Source: JAKSSM01 sp045629065 (lineage in GTDB: Bacteria > Bacillota > Clostridia > Peptostreptococcales > Anaerovoracaceae). From it: DNA of 15,295 nt. The position numbers were made by a program, and so were the translations under genes. Positions 1-6,952 of the stretch are shown here, in pieces (positions within the stretch are counted from its first letter, which is position 1; each line of letters starts with the position of its first letter). Below the pieces are notes generated by a model that ran no database searches, was not told the origin of the DNA, and saw only the letters and a list, made by a program, of their open reading frames with translations. The stretch lies in the NCBI GenBank assembly GCA_045629065.1, contig JAZQQK010000011.1, forward strand, positions 1-15,295, in the 5' to 3' direction.

Positions 1-84
1 GCTATTGAAGAAGGATTAAGATTCGCTATTCGTGAAGGCGGCAGAACAGTAGGTTCCGGCGTTGTAATCGAAATCATTGAATAA
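1..84 (+). CDS. tuf: Elongation factor Tu, C-terminal end (partial)
   Basis: The window opens inside this gene; only the last 27 codons and the TAA stop are present. The translation ends in REGGRTVGSGVVIEIIE, the highly conserved C-terminal beta-barrel strand of EF-Tu domain 3. EF-Tu is the cytoplasmic GTPase that carries aminoacyl-tRNA to the ribosome; the GTPase domain and tRNA-binding surface lie outside the window. The last residues (VVIEIIE) differ slightly from the commoner VVTEIIE, which is normal variation. The gene is followed at once by a strong intrinsic terminator, so transcription from the translation-factor cluster upstream is expected to stop here. Confidence 0.96.
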   Translation, partial: AIEEGLRFAIREGGRTVGSGVVIEIIE

Positions 85-96
85 TAAAAGCAATTT

Positions 97-140
97 AAAA
101 GGGCTTCAAACTTAGGTTTGAAGCCCTTTTTATTTTGTTT
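97..140. terminator. Bidirectional intrinsic terminator between convergent genes
   Basis: An 11-bp perfect stem (101-111 GGGCTTCAAAC with 116-126 GTTTGAAGCCC) closes a 4-base TTAG loop. It is followed by a T-rich run on the plus strand (127-140) and preceded by AAAA, which gives TTTT after the same stem on the minus strand. It can therefore end both tuf (plus) and the 806-aa gene (minus), whose stop codon is at 146-148. Confidence 0.95.
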
Positions 141-145
141 AATTA

Positions 146-2566
146 TTACTTGGAAAGATTGATTGAACTGTTATTGCCGAGGTGCTTGTTATCCTCATCC
201 TTCCTAACAGGTACATTATCCTTGTTGAGATTATTGTTTTCGGCTTGATTTTGTTTAAATGTTTCTTTTTCAATTTTTGCATCTTCAATAGCCTTGTTCG
301 TCAACGCAAATCTCTTAAACTCAAGAGCACCTGCCTTAAGTGAAGTCTCTGGATTCGTTAATTTGTTTATGGTATCAGAATCCATATTTTTTACGTAATC
401 GCTAAAGCCAGCTTTGCTTGCCAATTCTTTTGCTTGTTTATCCAACGTTACTTGATTTAACTGGTTATTTACTTCATCGTAAACTTTATTGAAATTGCCT
501 TCACCCTCAAGGACGGAATCCTCTATTTTCTTGTTCAATTTGCCAAGTATTAAGAGACCTGCAACATTCTTTCCTATGTTAGTCCAATTTCCTAATGATT
601 TTGCATATTTAAGACTATCGCTGAATACTTGTTGGAAATGTTCAAAACCATCATCAACTTTTGTAGTGGTACTCATCTTAATTCCGGATTCTTTTTGAAT
701 CTTATCATAAAGATTATTGATTTCGTCCATGTTGATATCAAATTCGGATTCCTCTTTTTTGATATCTTCTTTCTTTTCTTCTTCTTTGATATCTTCTTTC
801 TTTTCTTCTTCTTTGATATCTTCCTTCTTATCTTCTTTGTTGATATTCTGTTCTTTCTCTAGTTGTTCTTGTTGCTCTTTCAGTTGCTGCTCTAAGTTAT
901 CTAGATCATCCATAAAAGCGTTGTCATTGGAAATTTGTTTGCTCTCTTCTTTAACATTATCATCAACATTCTCTACAAATTCAGGCGCTTGAGGGTTCTG
1001 ACGATCTCGCTCTTTGCTTAAGACTTCTTCACGTTCCAGTCTTTCTCTTTCGGCTGTAACGAGCGCATCGTTTTGTTTGAAAATGTCGGCACTAGTTTTA
1101 AATTGTTGTGCCTTTCGACAGAGTAATAGTCTATTGTTGTAATCACTAAGAGCCTCTTCATAGGCTTCTTGATTTGGCTTAGTACCAAATAGCTTGTCAT
1201 TAAACCAATCTGTGACTCTTCCAAACCAGCCAACTGGCTTAGGAGCTTGTTCAGGGGTAAGATTTGGAAATATTTCTTCAATAGACTTGCCTTCAGTAAG
1301 ACCTTTTAGTACACTTGGGAGATCCTTTGGCAAGAATGACATTTTGATGTCCTCATTTCCAGGGGGAAAGACAGTTATTAGTGAATTCTTGTTTTGCTTT
1401 ATATAGTCTTCTGTAAGCACTCCTGTAGCAGGAGGCACTACACTATTATCAAGATAATGTAGGTTACGTAGGTTAGTATCAGACAATCCGGCTTTTTTAA
1501 ACACAGATTTAATTATACCAAAATTTATAACATTTTTAGCGATTTTTACGTTTTCACATTCACTTATTGCATTAGTAATAAGATGTGTATTAGGAATAAT
1601 ATCTTGTCCATCTAAGAACTCGAGCCCACGGGTATTCTTAATGGGATCTATATATTCATATGTTGGACTCATAATTACACTAAGCCTTTGTTCATATTCG
1701 GCAAGAATATCTGTAAGAGGACCATATGTGTCAATTATATTTGATATTTCCGGATTTTTAAGAATACTATTGTTTACACCAAACCACTTTTTAGTTGCAT
1801 CAATAGCATTTTGCATTTCACCTGTGAAATGTGCAGCTTCATAAATTTCGACGCATTGTTCAGCAAGTTCTTTATCAGTATATTCTCTGTTAAGAAGCTT
1901 ATTTACATCCAGTTTTTTAAGCTTATTGAACATATCAACATGATATTGTTCGAGTTGATTTTTTTCTCTAAGCAGTGTCTCATAATTTATAAGCTTTTCG
2001 TTATATTCCTCATACTTTGATTGGTAGTTAGCATCAGTTGGTTCAGGAGGGACTGGCTTTCTATCTTCAAGGTATTTATACATTCCTGCTTCTGCTCGTC
2101 CAATCAAATATGACATTCTCTCATTGTATAATTTATCAGCAGGTCTAAGAGGCATGTTTTTTTTCATGCAAAATGCAGTAAGGTATCTATTATTATAATC
2201 ATTTGGTAATTCATTTGACGAATACGTATAGAATTCGTGAGCAAACTTTGTGGCAGCTATCCTTTTAATCTTTGCACATTCGAGACGTTCTGATTGTGAT
2301 CTCAAAGCAATTTTATACTGATTATAAAGTTCTTCGTCTATTTCGCCATTGCTACCATGACAATGATTGCGAATATTAGCATTAACAGTATTAACTTGGT
2401 TATTGACTTCTTCGGGGTCGGCTGTAAGCATATTTTGAAAATTCAAATATGCTTGATCAAAAGAAACTTTCTTATGGTCATTCCCATTTGGGAAAATAGC
2501 TACAGTAAGTCCTACTGCTTTAGGACCTAGCATTAGTTGTCCGCCTAATAAATGTTCGAGTTGCAT
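146..2566 (-). CDS. Large protein of unknown function (806 aa), paralog of the 1123-aa protein opposite
   Basis: I do not recognise a named family. The protein is hydrophilic, with no convincing signal peptide or membrane helix, so a cytoplasmic or non-classically exported protein is expected. Visible parts: a helical N-terminal half; a region at about 227-308 (TDKELAEQ, then SPTYEYIDP) that aligns with the divergent neighbour; a Trp-containing module at about 441-475 (GWFGRVTDWF); a charged helix FMDDLDNLEQQLK at about 552-565; a KKEDIKEEE nonapeptide repeat at about 573-605; and a C-terminal domain at about 630-775 (NVAGLLIL, then FSDYVKNM) related to the two domains in the paralog. The start is supported by AAGGAG five bases before ATG. 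The gene is noticeably AT-rich compared with the ribosomal and transporter genes, which may indicate transfer or low expression. It stands alone, convergent with tuf and divergent from its paralog. Confidence 0.85.
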   Translation of the reverse strand: MQLEHLLGGQLMLGPKAVGLTVAIFPNGNDHKKVSFDQAYLNFQNMLTADPEEVNNQVNTVNANIRNHCHGSNGEIDEELYNQYKIALRSQSERLECAKIKRIAATKFAHEFYTYSSNELPNDYNNRYLTAFCMKKNMPLRPADKLYNERMSYLIGRAEAGMYKYLEDRKPVPPEPTDANYQSKYEEYNEKLINYETLLREKNQLEQYHVDMFNKLKKLDVNKLLNREYTDKELAEQCVEIYEAAHFTGEMQNAIDATKKWFGVNNSILKNPEISNIIDTYGPLTDILAEYEQRLSVIMSPTYEYIDPIKNTRGLEFLDGQDIIPNTHLITNAISECENVKIAKNVINFGIIKSVFKKAGLSDTNLRNLHYLDNSVVPPATGVLTEDYIKQNKNSLITVFPPGNEDIKMSFLPKDLPSVLKGLTEGKSIEEIFPNLTPEQAPKPVGWFGRVTDWFNDKLFGTKPNQEAYEEALSDYNNRLLLCRKAQQFKTSADIFKQNDALVTAERERLEREEVLSKERDRQNPQAPEFVENVDDNVKEESKQISNDNAFMDDLDNLEQQLKEQQEQLEKEQNINKEDKKEDIKEEEKKEDIKEEEKKEDIKKEESEFDINMDEINNLYDKIQKESGIKMSTTTKVDDGFEHFQQVFSDSLKYAKSLGNWTNIGKNVAGLLILGKLNKKIEDSVLEGEGNFNKVYDEVNNQLNQVTLDKQAKELASKAGFSDYVKNMDSDTINKLTNPETSLKAGALEFKRFALTNKAIEDAKIEKETFKQNQAENNNLNKDNVPVRKDEDNKHLGNNSSINLSK
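761..841 (-). repeat. 27-bp in-frame tandem repeat coding for KKEDIKEEE units
   Basis: Positions 761-787 and 788-814 are identical 27-mers, and 815-841 is a diverged third copy. Each encodes nine residues of the Lys/Glu/Asp/Ile repeat on the minus strand. The repeat lies between the FMDDLDNLEQQLK helix and the C-terminal domain and is probably a highly charged, extended or single-helix linker. A closely related repeat is found at the same place in the plus-strand paralog (about 5335-5425). Confidence 0.9.
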
Positions 2567-2814
2567 TTTTTCTCCTTAATCTATTGTCATTAAAAGTAAC
2601 GATTTAACTTTTTTATAACACTAATAGTCCGATTTTGACTAAAAGGTTTCACTTGCGTTCAATTTTACCAAATTATATTGAAAATAACAATATAGTATAG
2701 TATATTATATAAGGGATATTTTGAAGGGGGTAATTGTGAAATGCACACGCTCCTAGATGGAGCATTTTTTGTGCGAATTCGTGCTATAGCTATGGAATAC
2801 AAGGAGGAAATGAA
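2567..2814. promoter_or_regulatory. Divergent control region between the two paralogous giant genes
   Basis: The 248 bases hold the ribosome binding sites of both genes: AAGGAG for the minus gene at about 2572-2577, and AAGGAGG for the plus gene at 2801-2807, 7 bases before ATG. They also hold a good plus-strand promoter and a small leader hairpin (annotated separately). For the minus gene the best candidates are a TATAAA -10 (plus-strand TTTATA 2612-2617) with a weak TAGTCA -35 (2636-2641, spacer 18), or a perfect TATAAT -10 (plus-strand 2672-2677) that lacks a good -35 and abuts the plus-strand -35. The minus-strand promoter is therefore uncertain. Confidence 0.6.
2678..2706 (+). promoter_or_regulatory. 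Sigma-A type promoter for the 1123-aa gene
   Basis: TTGAAA (2678-2683), a 17-base spacer, and TATATT (2701-2706) form a near-consensus vegetative promoter. Transcription would start around 2713, giving an untranslated leader of about 100 bases before the ATG at 2815. The AT-rich run 2690-2712 offers other -10 registers (for example TATTAT at 2703). Confidence 0.65.
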
Positions 2815-2857
2815 ATGCCAAATTCAATCACATATCTTATTAGTCAATTTGATATAA
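2741..2857 (+). other. Possible leader ORF (38 codons) with embedded hairpin
   Basis: An ATG at 2741 opens a 38-codon frame (starting MHTLLDGAFF) preceded by GAAGGGGG ten bases upstream. It runs through the ribosome binding site of the 1123-aa gene and ends at 2857, overlapping that gene out of frame. Inside it lies a short hairpin, GCTCC (2749-2753) with GGAGC (2759-2763), followed by ATTTTTT. GCAC (2743-2746) could pair with GTGC (2771-2774) outside it. This could be a weak attenuator or a translated leader that affects initiation at 2815, or a chance frame. There is no homology to support it as a real peptide. Confidence 0.25.
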
Positions 2858-5800
2858 ATATTATTGTCTATAATCCTGAAGTTGATGCCATTAATTATGT
2901 CAAAGAAGCCTTCTTTTCAACGCCGGATAAGACAGATAGCTTTAATGAAGTAGTTAGTTTTTTAAGTAAAGATTTACCACTTCTCAGCAAACCAACTGAA
3001 AAGGAGCGCACTAACAAAATAAATATTCAGAATACTCTTGCGGAAAAAATGGTTAAGTGGCAGCGCAAGGCAAATATGACTAATGTAGAGATTCCAGATA
3101 ATGTTAATAACGACAACGTTATCCGTTATTTGAATACTCTTCTTCTTGAGCCTGCTGATGTGGAAGGCTCCCAAGAATATAACCAGCGAATTGTAAATGC
3201 CGTTAGCTTAGCCTTAAATGGTGGATTAAACCAAGATACTCAAGAAGCACGAGAGGCAAAGGAACTCTTAGTTGAAGCGCATAAAGATATACTTAATAAG
3301 TTAAAGGATGAGAATTTCCCACAAATGCGCACTTTGCTGGAGAGCGAGCCGACGGATTTAGAATTAGCCGAGAACTTTGAGGATTACTATCTCCGTGCCC
3401 ACATTGTAAGCCAATTCCAAAACATGAAAACGTTTTTGAATCAGGTTGGAATCAATGATAACGATATAAATATGGGTATGGAAAAGTATAATGCCTACAG
3501 TGCCGTTTTTGACGAATTAGATGCAAGAATGGGCAAGATGGTTAATCCAGTCTATCCTTATGTTAACATGGACCAGTCTGTGGAAGTGGTTAATGCTATC
3601 AATAACAAGCTTCAGGAAGTATACAATAAGACTGGCAAACAACTTTCTTTAGATGACTACGCTAATAGTAAAAATATCGCTTTGCCAGACGAGTATTTGA
3701 CCTTAATGGAATTTCCAAGAGAGAATGCAGTAAACATTGGAAAATCAGAAATTAATGCTGGTATAGAAGACATGAGGGCACAGGGATGCACCAAAGTTGG
3801 CTATTTAGACCCAGAAACGAATGAAATTATTCCTGTTGACGTTGATAGCAAAGCTAGTACCTATAATAATATAGGCGATTTATATAATCTTTATAATAAA
3901 GTTGACCAATTAACATTAGTCGATATGAATAACCCGGATGTGCGTTTAACTCTTGACAGAAACGATGCACACGCATATTCCAAGGCAGCAACTCAGAGAA
4001 AACTTCAAGGAGATCAAGAGGCCCAATTAAAGCCAGTACCTGCAACACCACAATACAGATGGTATCACAGTATAGGAGATTTCTTCGCGAACCTAGTTGG
4101 CGGAGGTACACCATACAAAGATGCATTTGATCAAAAAGTTCAAGAAAGAAACAATATTATCGCTGCAAATAACGAAAAGATTGCAGCAACTAAGCGCAAA
4201 GTTGAAGAGATAAAGAGAAATACTGCCAATGCTAGAATATTTGGAGACCGCAAGCTAAATGGCGAAGATCCACTTGCTCCAGAACAAGAAAAAGTATTAG
4301 GTGATGATGAAAAAGTTACCCTCGCAAAGCAAGACATGCAAAAGATGATGCAGAAGGAAACAAAAGGCCTTGTTTTCTCATCGCTTGATACATCTGGCAA
4401 TGTTAAAACGGAGAAATCTGAAATGGCAATGCCAAATGCCGAGCAAAGCGTAATCAACAAAATTTGCAATGACTTGAACAATGCTATCGAAAATAAGACA
4501 CTTCCAGAAGCGGACAAAACTGAATTAGAAAAGCAGAACATTGCAGGACTTATGTATGTTTGTGCGATGGAAAGAAGCCTTAGATCTACTGCTGACAAGT
4601 GTAACGAATTGATCGATGCAGCAATGAGAGGCGAGGACATTTCGAAATATTTTGGTGTGAAAATACCAGAAAATGCTAACGAACAGCAGAAAAAAGAAAT
4701 GCAAATCATTATGCCAGAAACGAATAAGTTAGGCGGAAAAATGACATTTGATGAAAAACTCGCCTGGGCAAAGGGAAAGGCAGAAAATCTCTGGTATAGT
4801 GAATGGGATAAGTGGGCAGACAAATATGGTTTTACTCACGATATGATAAATAACACAATAACGATGAACTCTAAGATGGCTGAAGAAATTCAGACCATAA
4901 AGGAAAGCAAGGCCTTTGACGAATTTTTCAAGAATTTGACTCCTGAAGAGAAAAAGTCAATGGCAGTAGATAAGAATAATGTTCCTCATGATTCAATGTC
5001 TGCAGAGAACAACTTTAAGAATGATAGAATGAGTGAGTTGTCTAGTATGCAAAAGATGTTCCTTAAGTATGCTTCAAGTGTTGCCACATATGGCAATGCG
5101 AAGGTAAATGAGGCGCAGAATAACAATCTTCAGGTTCAGAACAATGACCTTCAAATGCAGAATAACAATCTTCAGGTTCAGAATGAAAATCCTGAGATTC
5201 CTCAAAATCCACAAATGGAGCAGAATAATCCTGAGGTTCCTCAAGAAGATGACATCAATAAAAATGATGAATTCATGAAAGACTTGGAAAATTTGGAGCA
5301 AGAGCTAAAGAACAAATTAGACAATGCTAACAACAAAGAAGAAAAGAAGGAAGATATCAAAGAAGAAGAGAAAAAGGAAGAGATTAAGCAAGAAGAAAAG
5401 AAAGAGGATATCAAAGAAGAAAAACCACAAGAACTTTCCGATGAAGATAAGGTCTCAAAGCTAAACCAAGAGTATAAAGAAACTAAGAATAATAAACCTG
5501 AACTCAAAGCAGCGAAATTCACGAATCCAAAGACAAGAGAGTTACTAAGTACGATGCTGAATGAAAGAGACAGTATAATCTTTGCAAAAGCAGACCCAGA
5601 AAAAGATGATTCCTTAAGTATCCCGGACAATATTTGTAAAAATTTATATGACGTTTTCCATCAACCAGGCAATATTGAAGGAAGAAAGCAGCACATTGCT
5701 GAACTCATGTATGTATGTACTGTAGAAAGACATCTGACTTCTGTAATGAAGGAATGTACAAATATGTGTGAAACAGTCGGCTATTTTAACGCTAAGAAAA

Positions 5801-6186
5801 AATGGGATGTTGAATATGATAAATATTGGGAAAGCTTAGAGCCGGAACAGATGCAGAAAAATGTTGAAGAAATTAAAAATTCAAAGGCATTTAATCTGTA
5901 CTTCAACACTCTAGATGACTTAGATATTAAGACAATGGCTTATAATAAAAACGATGCTGCAAGAAACGTAGCTGATAAGAACGACACTTTCTTAGAATAC
6001 AGAAAGGATAAGTTATTTGAACCTCAAAAACAGTACCGCAAGTATTCAAGCTTTGTGAAGGAATTTAAGCAGCCAGTTAATAATCGTGGTGGCAATGTAA
6101 AGAGTGAGAATCTTGAAGCTAATGTTAATATGGGAAATGAACAACTCGGTGTTCCTAAAAAGAACGACGATCAGGTACGCATCTAA
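2815..6186 (+). CDS. Large modular protein of unknown function (1123 aa) with duplicated C-terminal domain
   Basis: I do not recognise a named family. There is no signal peptide or membrane helix; the protein is hydrophilic and rich in Asn, Lys and Glu. Modules in order: a helical N-terminal region with a part at about 178-252 (TDLELAEN, then NPVYPYVNM) matching the minus-strand paralog; a Trp-containing module at about 410-440 (YRWYHSIGDFF); domain copy 1 at about 545-763 (AGLMYVCAMER, SKAFDEFF); a Gln/Asn stretch of NNxLQxQ units at about 767-800; a charged helix FMKDLENLEQELK at about 821-833; the Lys/Glu repeat at about 841-871; and domain copy 2 at about 931-1085 (AELMYVCTVER, SKAFNLYF). 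The start at 2815 has AAGGAGG seven bases upstream. The stop is only 40 bp before an ABC transporter ATPase gene with no terminator visible between, so co-transcription is likely. A structural or exported role is conceivable but unproven. Confidence 0.87.
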   Translation: MPNSITYLISQFDINIIVYNPEVDAINYVKEAFFSTPDKTDSFNEVVSFLSKDLPLLSKPTEKERTNKINIQNTLAEKMVKWQRKANMTNVEIPDNVNNDNVIRYLNTLLLEPADVEGSQEYNQRIVNAVSLALNGGLNQDTQEAREAKELLVEAHKDILNKLKDENFPQMRTLLESEPTDLELAENFEDYYLRAHIVSQFQNMKTFLNQVGINDNDINMGMEKYNAYSAVFDELDARMGKMVNPVYPYVNMDQSVEVVNAINNKLQEVYNKTGKQLSLDDYANSKNIALPDEYLTLMEFPRENAVNIGKSEINAGIEDMRAQGCTKVGYLDPETNEIIPVDVDSKASTYNNIGDLYNLYNKVDQLTLVDMNNPDVRLTLDRNDAHAYSKAATQRKLQGDQEAQLKPVPATPQYRWYHSIGDFFANLVGGGTPYKDAFDQKVQERNNIIAANNEKIAATKRKVEEIKRNTANARIFGDRKLNGEDPLAPEQEKVLGDDEKVTLAKQDMQKMMQKETKGLVFSSLDTSGNVKTEKSEMAMPNAEQSVINKICNDLNNAIENKTLPEADKTELEKQNIAGLMYVCAMERSLRSTADKCNELIDAAMRGEDISKYFGVKIPENANEQQKKEMQIIMPETNKLGGKMTFDEKLAWAKGKAENLWYSEWDKWADKYGFTHDMINNTITMNSKMAEEIQTIKESKAFDEFFKNLTPEEKKSMAVDKNNVPHDSMSAENNFKNDRMSELSSMQKMFLKYASSVATYGNAKVNEAQNNNLQVQNNDLQMQNNNLQVQNENPEIPQNPQMEQNNPEVPQEDDINKNDEFMKDLENLEQELKNKLDNANNKEEKKEDIKEEEKKEEIKQEEKKEDIKEEKPQELSDEDKVSKLNQEYKETKNNKPELKAAKFTNPKTRELLSTMLNERDSIIFAKADPEKDDSLSIPDNICKNLYDVFHQPGNIEGRKQHIAELMYVCTVERHLTSVMKECTNMCETVGYFNAKKKWDVEYDKYWESLEPEQMQKNVEEIKNSKAFNLYFNTLDDLDIKTMAYNKNDAARNVADKNDTFLEYRKDKLFEPQKQYRKYSSFVKEFKQPVNNRGGNVKSENLEANVNMGNEQLGVPKKNDDQVRI
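5113..5250 (+). repeat. Gln/Asn-rich short tandem repeats inside the 1123-aa gene
   Basis: Three 21-bp units encode NNNLQVQ, NNDLQMQ and NNNLQVQ. They are followed by Pro-containing variants (ENPEIPQ, NNPEVPQ). The first and third units are nearly identical at the DNA level, which points to recent expansion. The segment looks like a flexible linker separating domain copy 1 from the charged linker and domain copy 2. Confidence 0.85.
5335..5425 (+). repeat. Lys/Glu/Asp/Ile nonapeptide repeat, counterpart of 761-841
   Basis: This stretch encodes three imperfect nine-residue units (KKEDIKEEE, KKEEIKQEE, KKEDIKEEK) in the same position after FMxDLxNLEQxLK as in the minus-strand paralog. A 20-base exact match to the other copy exists in inverted orientation, about 4.5 kb away. 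Confidence 0.85.
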
Positions 6187-6226
6187 TTGATAAAAAGAGA
6201 GCAATGGCTTTCACAAGTAGGGGAAA

Positions 6227-6937
6227 ATGGAAGAAAGCATTAAAAAAACAGAAAAGCCCATCATTCAGGTAGATAATCTGAAGAAGGTATATATTATGGG
6301 CAGGGAGCGTGTAGTCGCTCTTAAAAATATTAATTTGGAAATCATGCGAGGCGAAATTTGCTGTATTTTCGGAACGTCCGGCTCTGGTAAGAGTACACTT
6401 CTAAACCAGCTGGCCGGTCTCGAAAAGCCCACTAAGGGTGTGGTAAAAATCGGTGGCATACCGATTTCACTCTTGGATGAAAATCGCCTTGCAGCGTTCC
6501 GCCAAGAGCATCTCGGCTTCGTGTTCCAGTCATACAACCTGTTAGGTGAACTAACAGCCCTGGAAAACGTAGCTTTGCCACTGATGTTTAGGGGCATGCC
6601 TAAAGAGGAGAGAGATCTGGAAGCGATGAAAATGCTTCATAGGGTAGGTTTGGGTGACAGACTGAACCACTTCCCTAATCAGATGTCAGGCGGACAACAG
6701 CAGAGAGTCGGAATCGCGAGAGCTTTTGTGACTCATCCGGAGGTTGTTTTCGCGGACGAGCCTACAGGTAACCTTGATTCTAAGACAACCAAGGAAGTAA
6801 TGGCTATGATTAGAGACTTCGCTCACAAGTATAATCAGACAATTGTCATGGTTTCACACGATCCTGAGATGACAGAATATGCAGACAGAATTGTTACTTT
6901 AGTAGATGGCGTCATCATCAGTAACATTAAGAAATAA
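6227..6937 (+). CDS. ABC transporter ATP-binding protein, MacB/LolD (FtsE-like) type
   Basis: This 236-aa protein is a complete nucleotide-binding domain of the family that powers FtsX/MacB-type permeases. Walker A GTSGSGKST is at 49-57, the Q-loop Gln at 101 (VFQSYNLL), the signature MSGGQQQR at 153-160, Walker B VVFADEP at 173-179, the D-loop NLDS at 182-185 and the switch His at 211 (SHDPE). All catalytic motifs are intact. It would act as a dimer on the inner face of the membrane, hydrolysing ATP to drive the permease encoded two genes downstream. A TAGGGG ribosome binding site sits close (3 bases) before ATG. It is 40 bp after the 1123-aa gene and 15 bp before the anchored-protein gene. 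Homologs do lipoprotein release, peptide or antibiotic efflux, or envelope signalling; the substrate here cannot be read from the sequence. Confidence 0.95.
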   Translation: MEESIKKTEKPIIQVDNLKKVYIMGRERVVALKNINLEIMRGEICCIFGTSGSGKSTLLNQLAGLEKPTKGVVKIGGIPISLLDENRLAAFRQEHLGFVFQSYNLLGELTALENVALPLMFRGMPKEERDLEAMKMLHRVGLGDRLNHFPNQMSGGQQQRVGIARAFVTHPEVVFADEPTGNLDSKTTKEVMAMIRDFAHKYNQTIVMVSHDPEMTEYADRIVTLVDGVIISNIKK

Positions 6938-6952
6938 AAGAGGTAATAAGAA

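Noticed and set aside
761..841. CRISPR-like tandem repeat
   Set aside because: The 27-base units touch each other with no spacers and are in frame inside a coding region.
629..992. Plus-strand frames coding for Phe/Ser-rich repeats
   Set aside because: They are antisense shadows of the Lys/Glu repeat in the 806-aa gene; the sense frame is much longer and has a proper start site.
4140..4823. 227-codon open frame on the minus strand
   Set aside because: It lies wholly inside the 1123-aa gene, is a Ser/Phe/Leu-rich shadow without a ribosome binding site or recognisable domain, and reflects codon bias of the sense gene.
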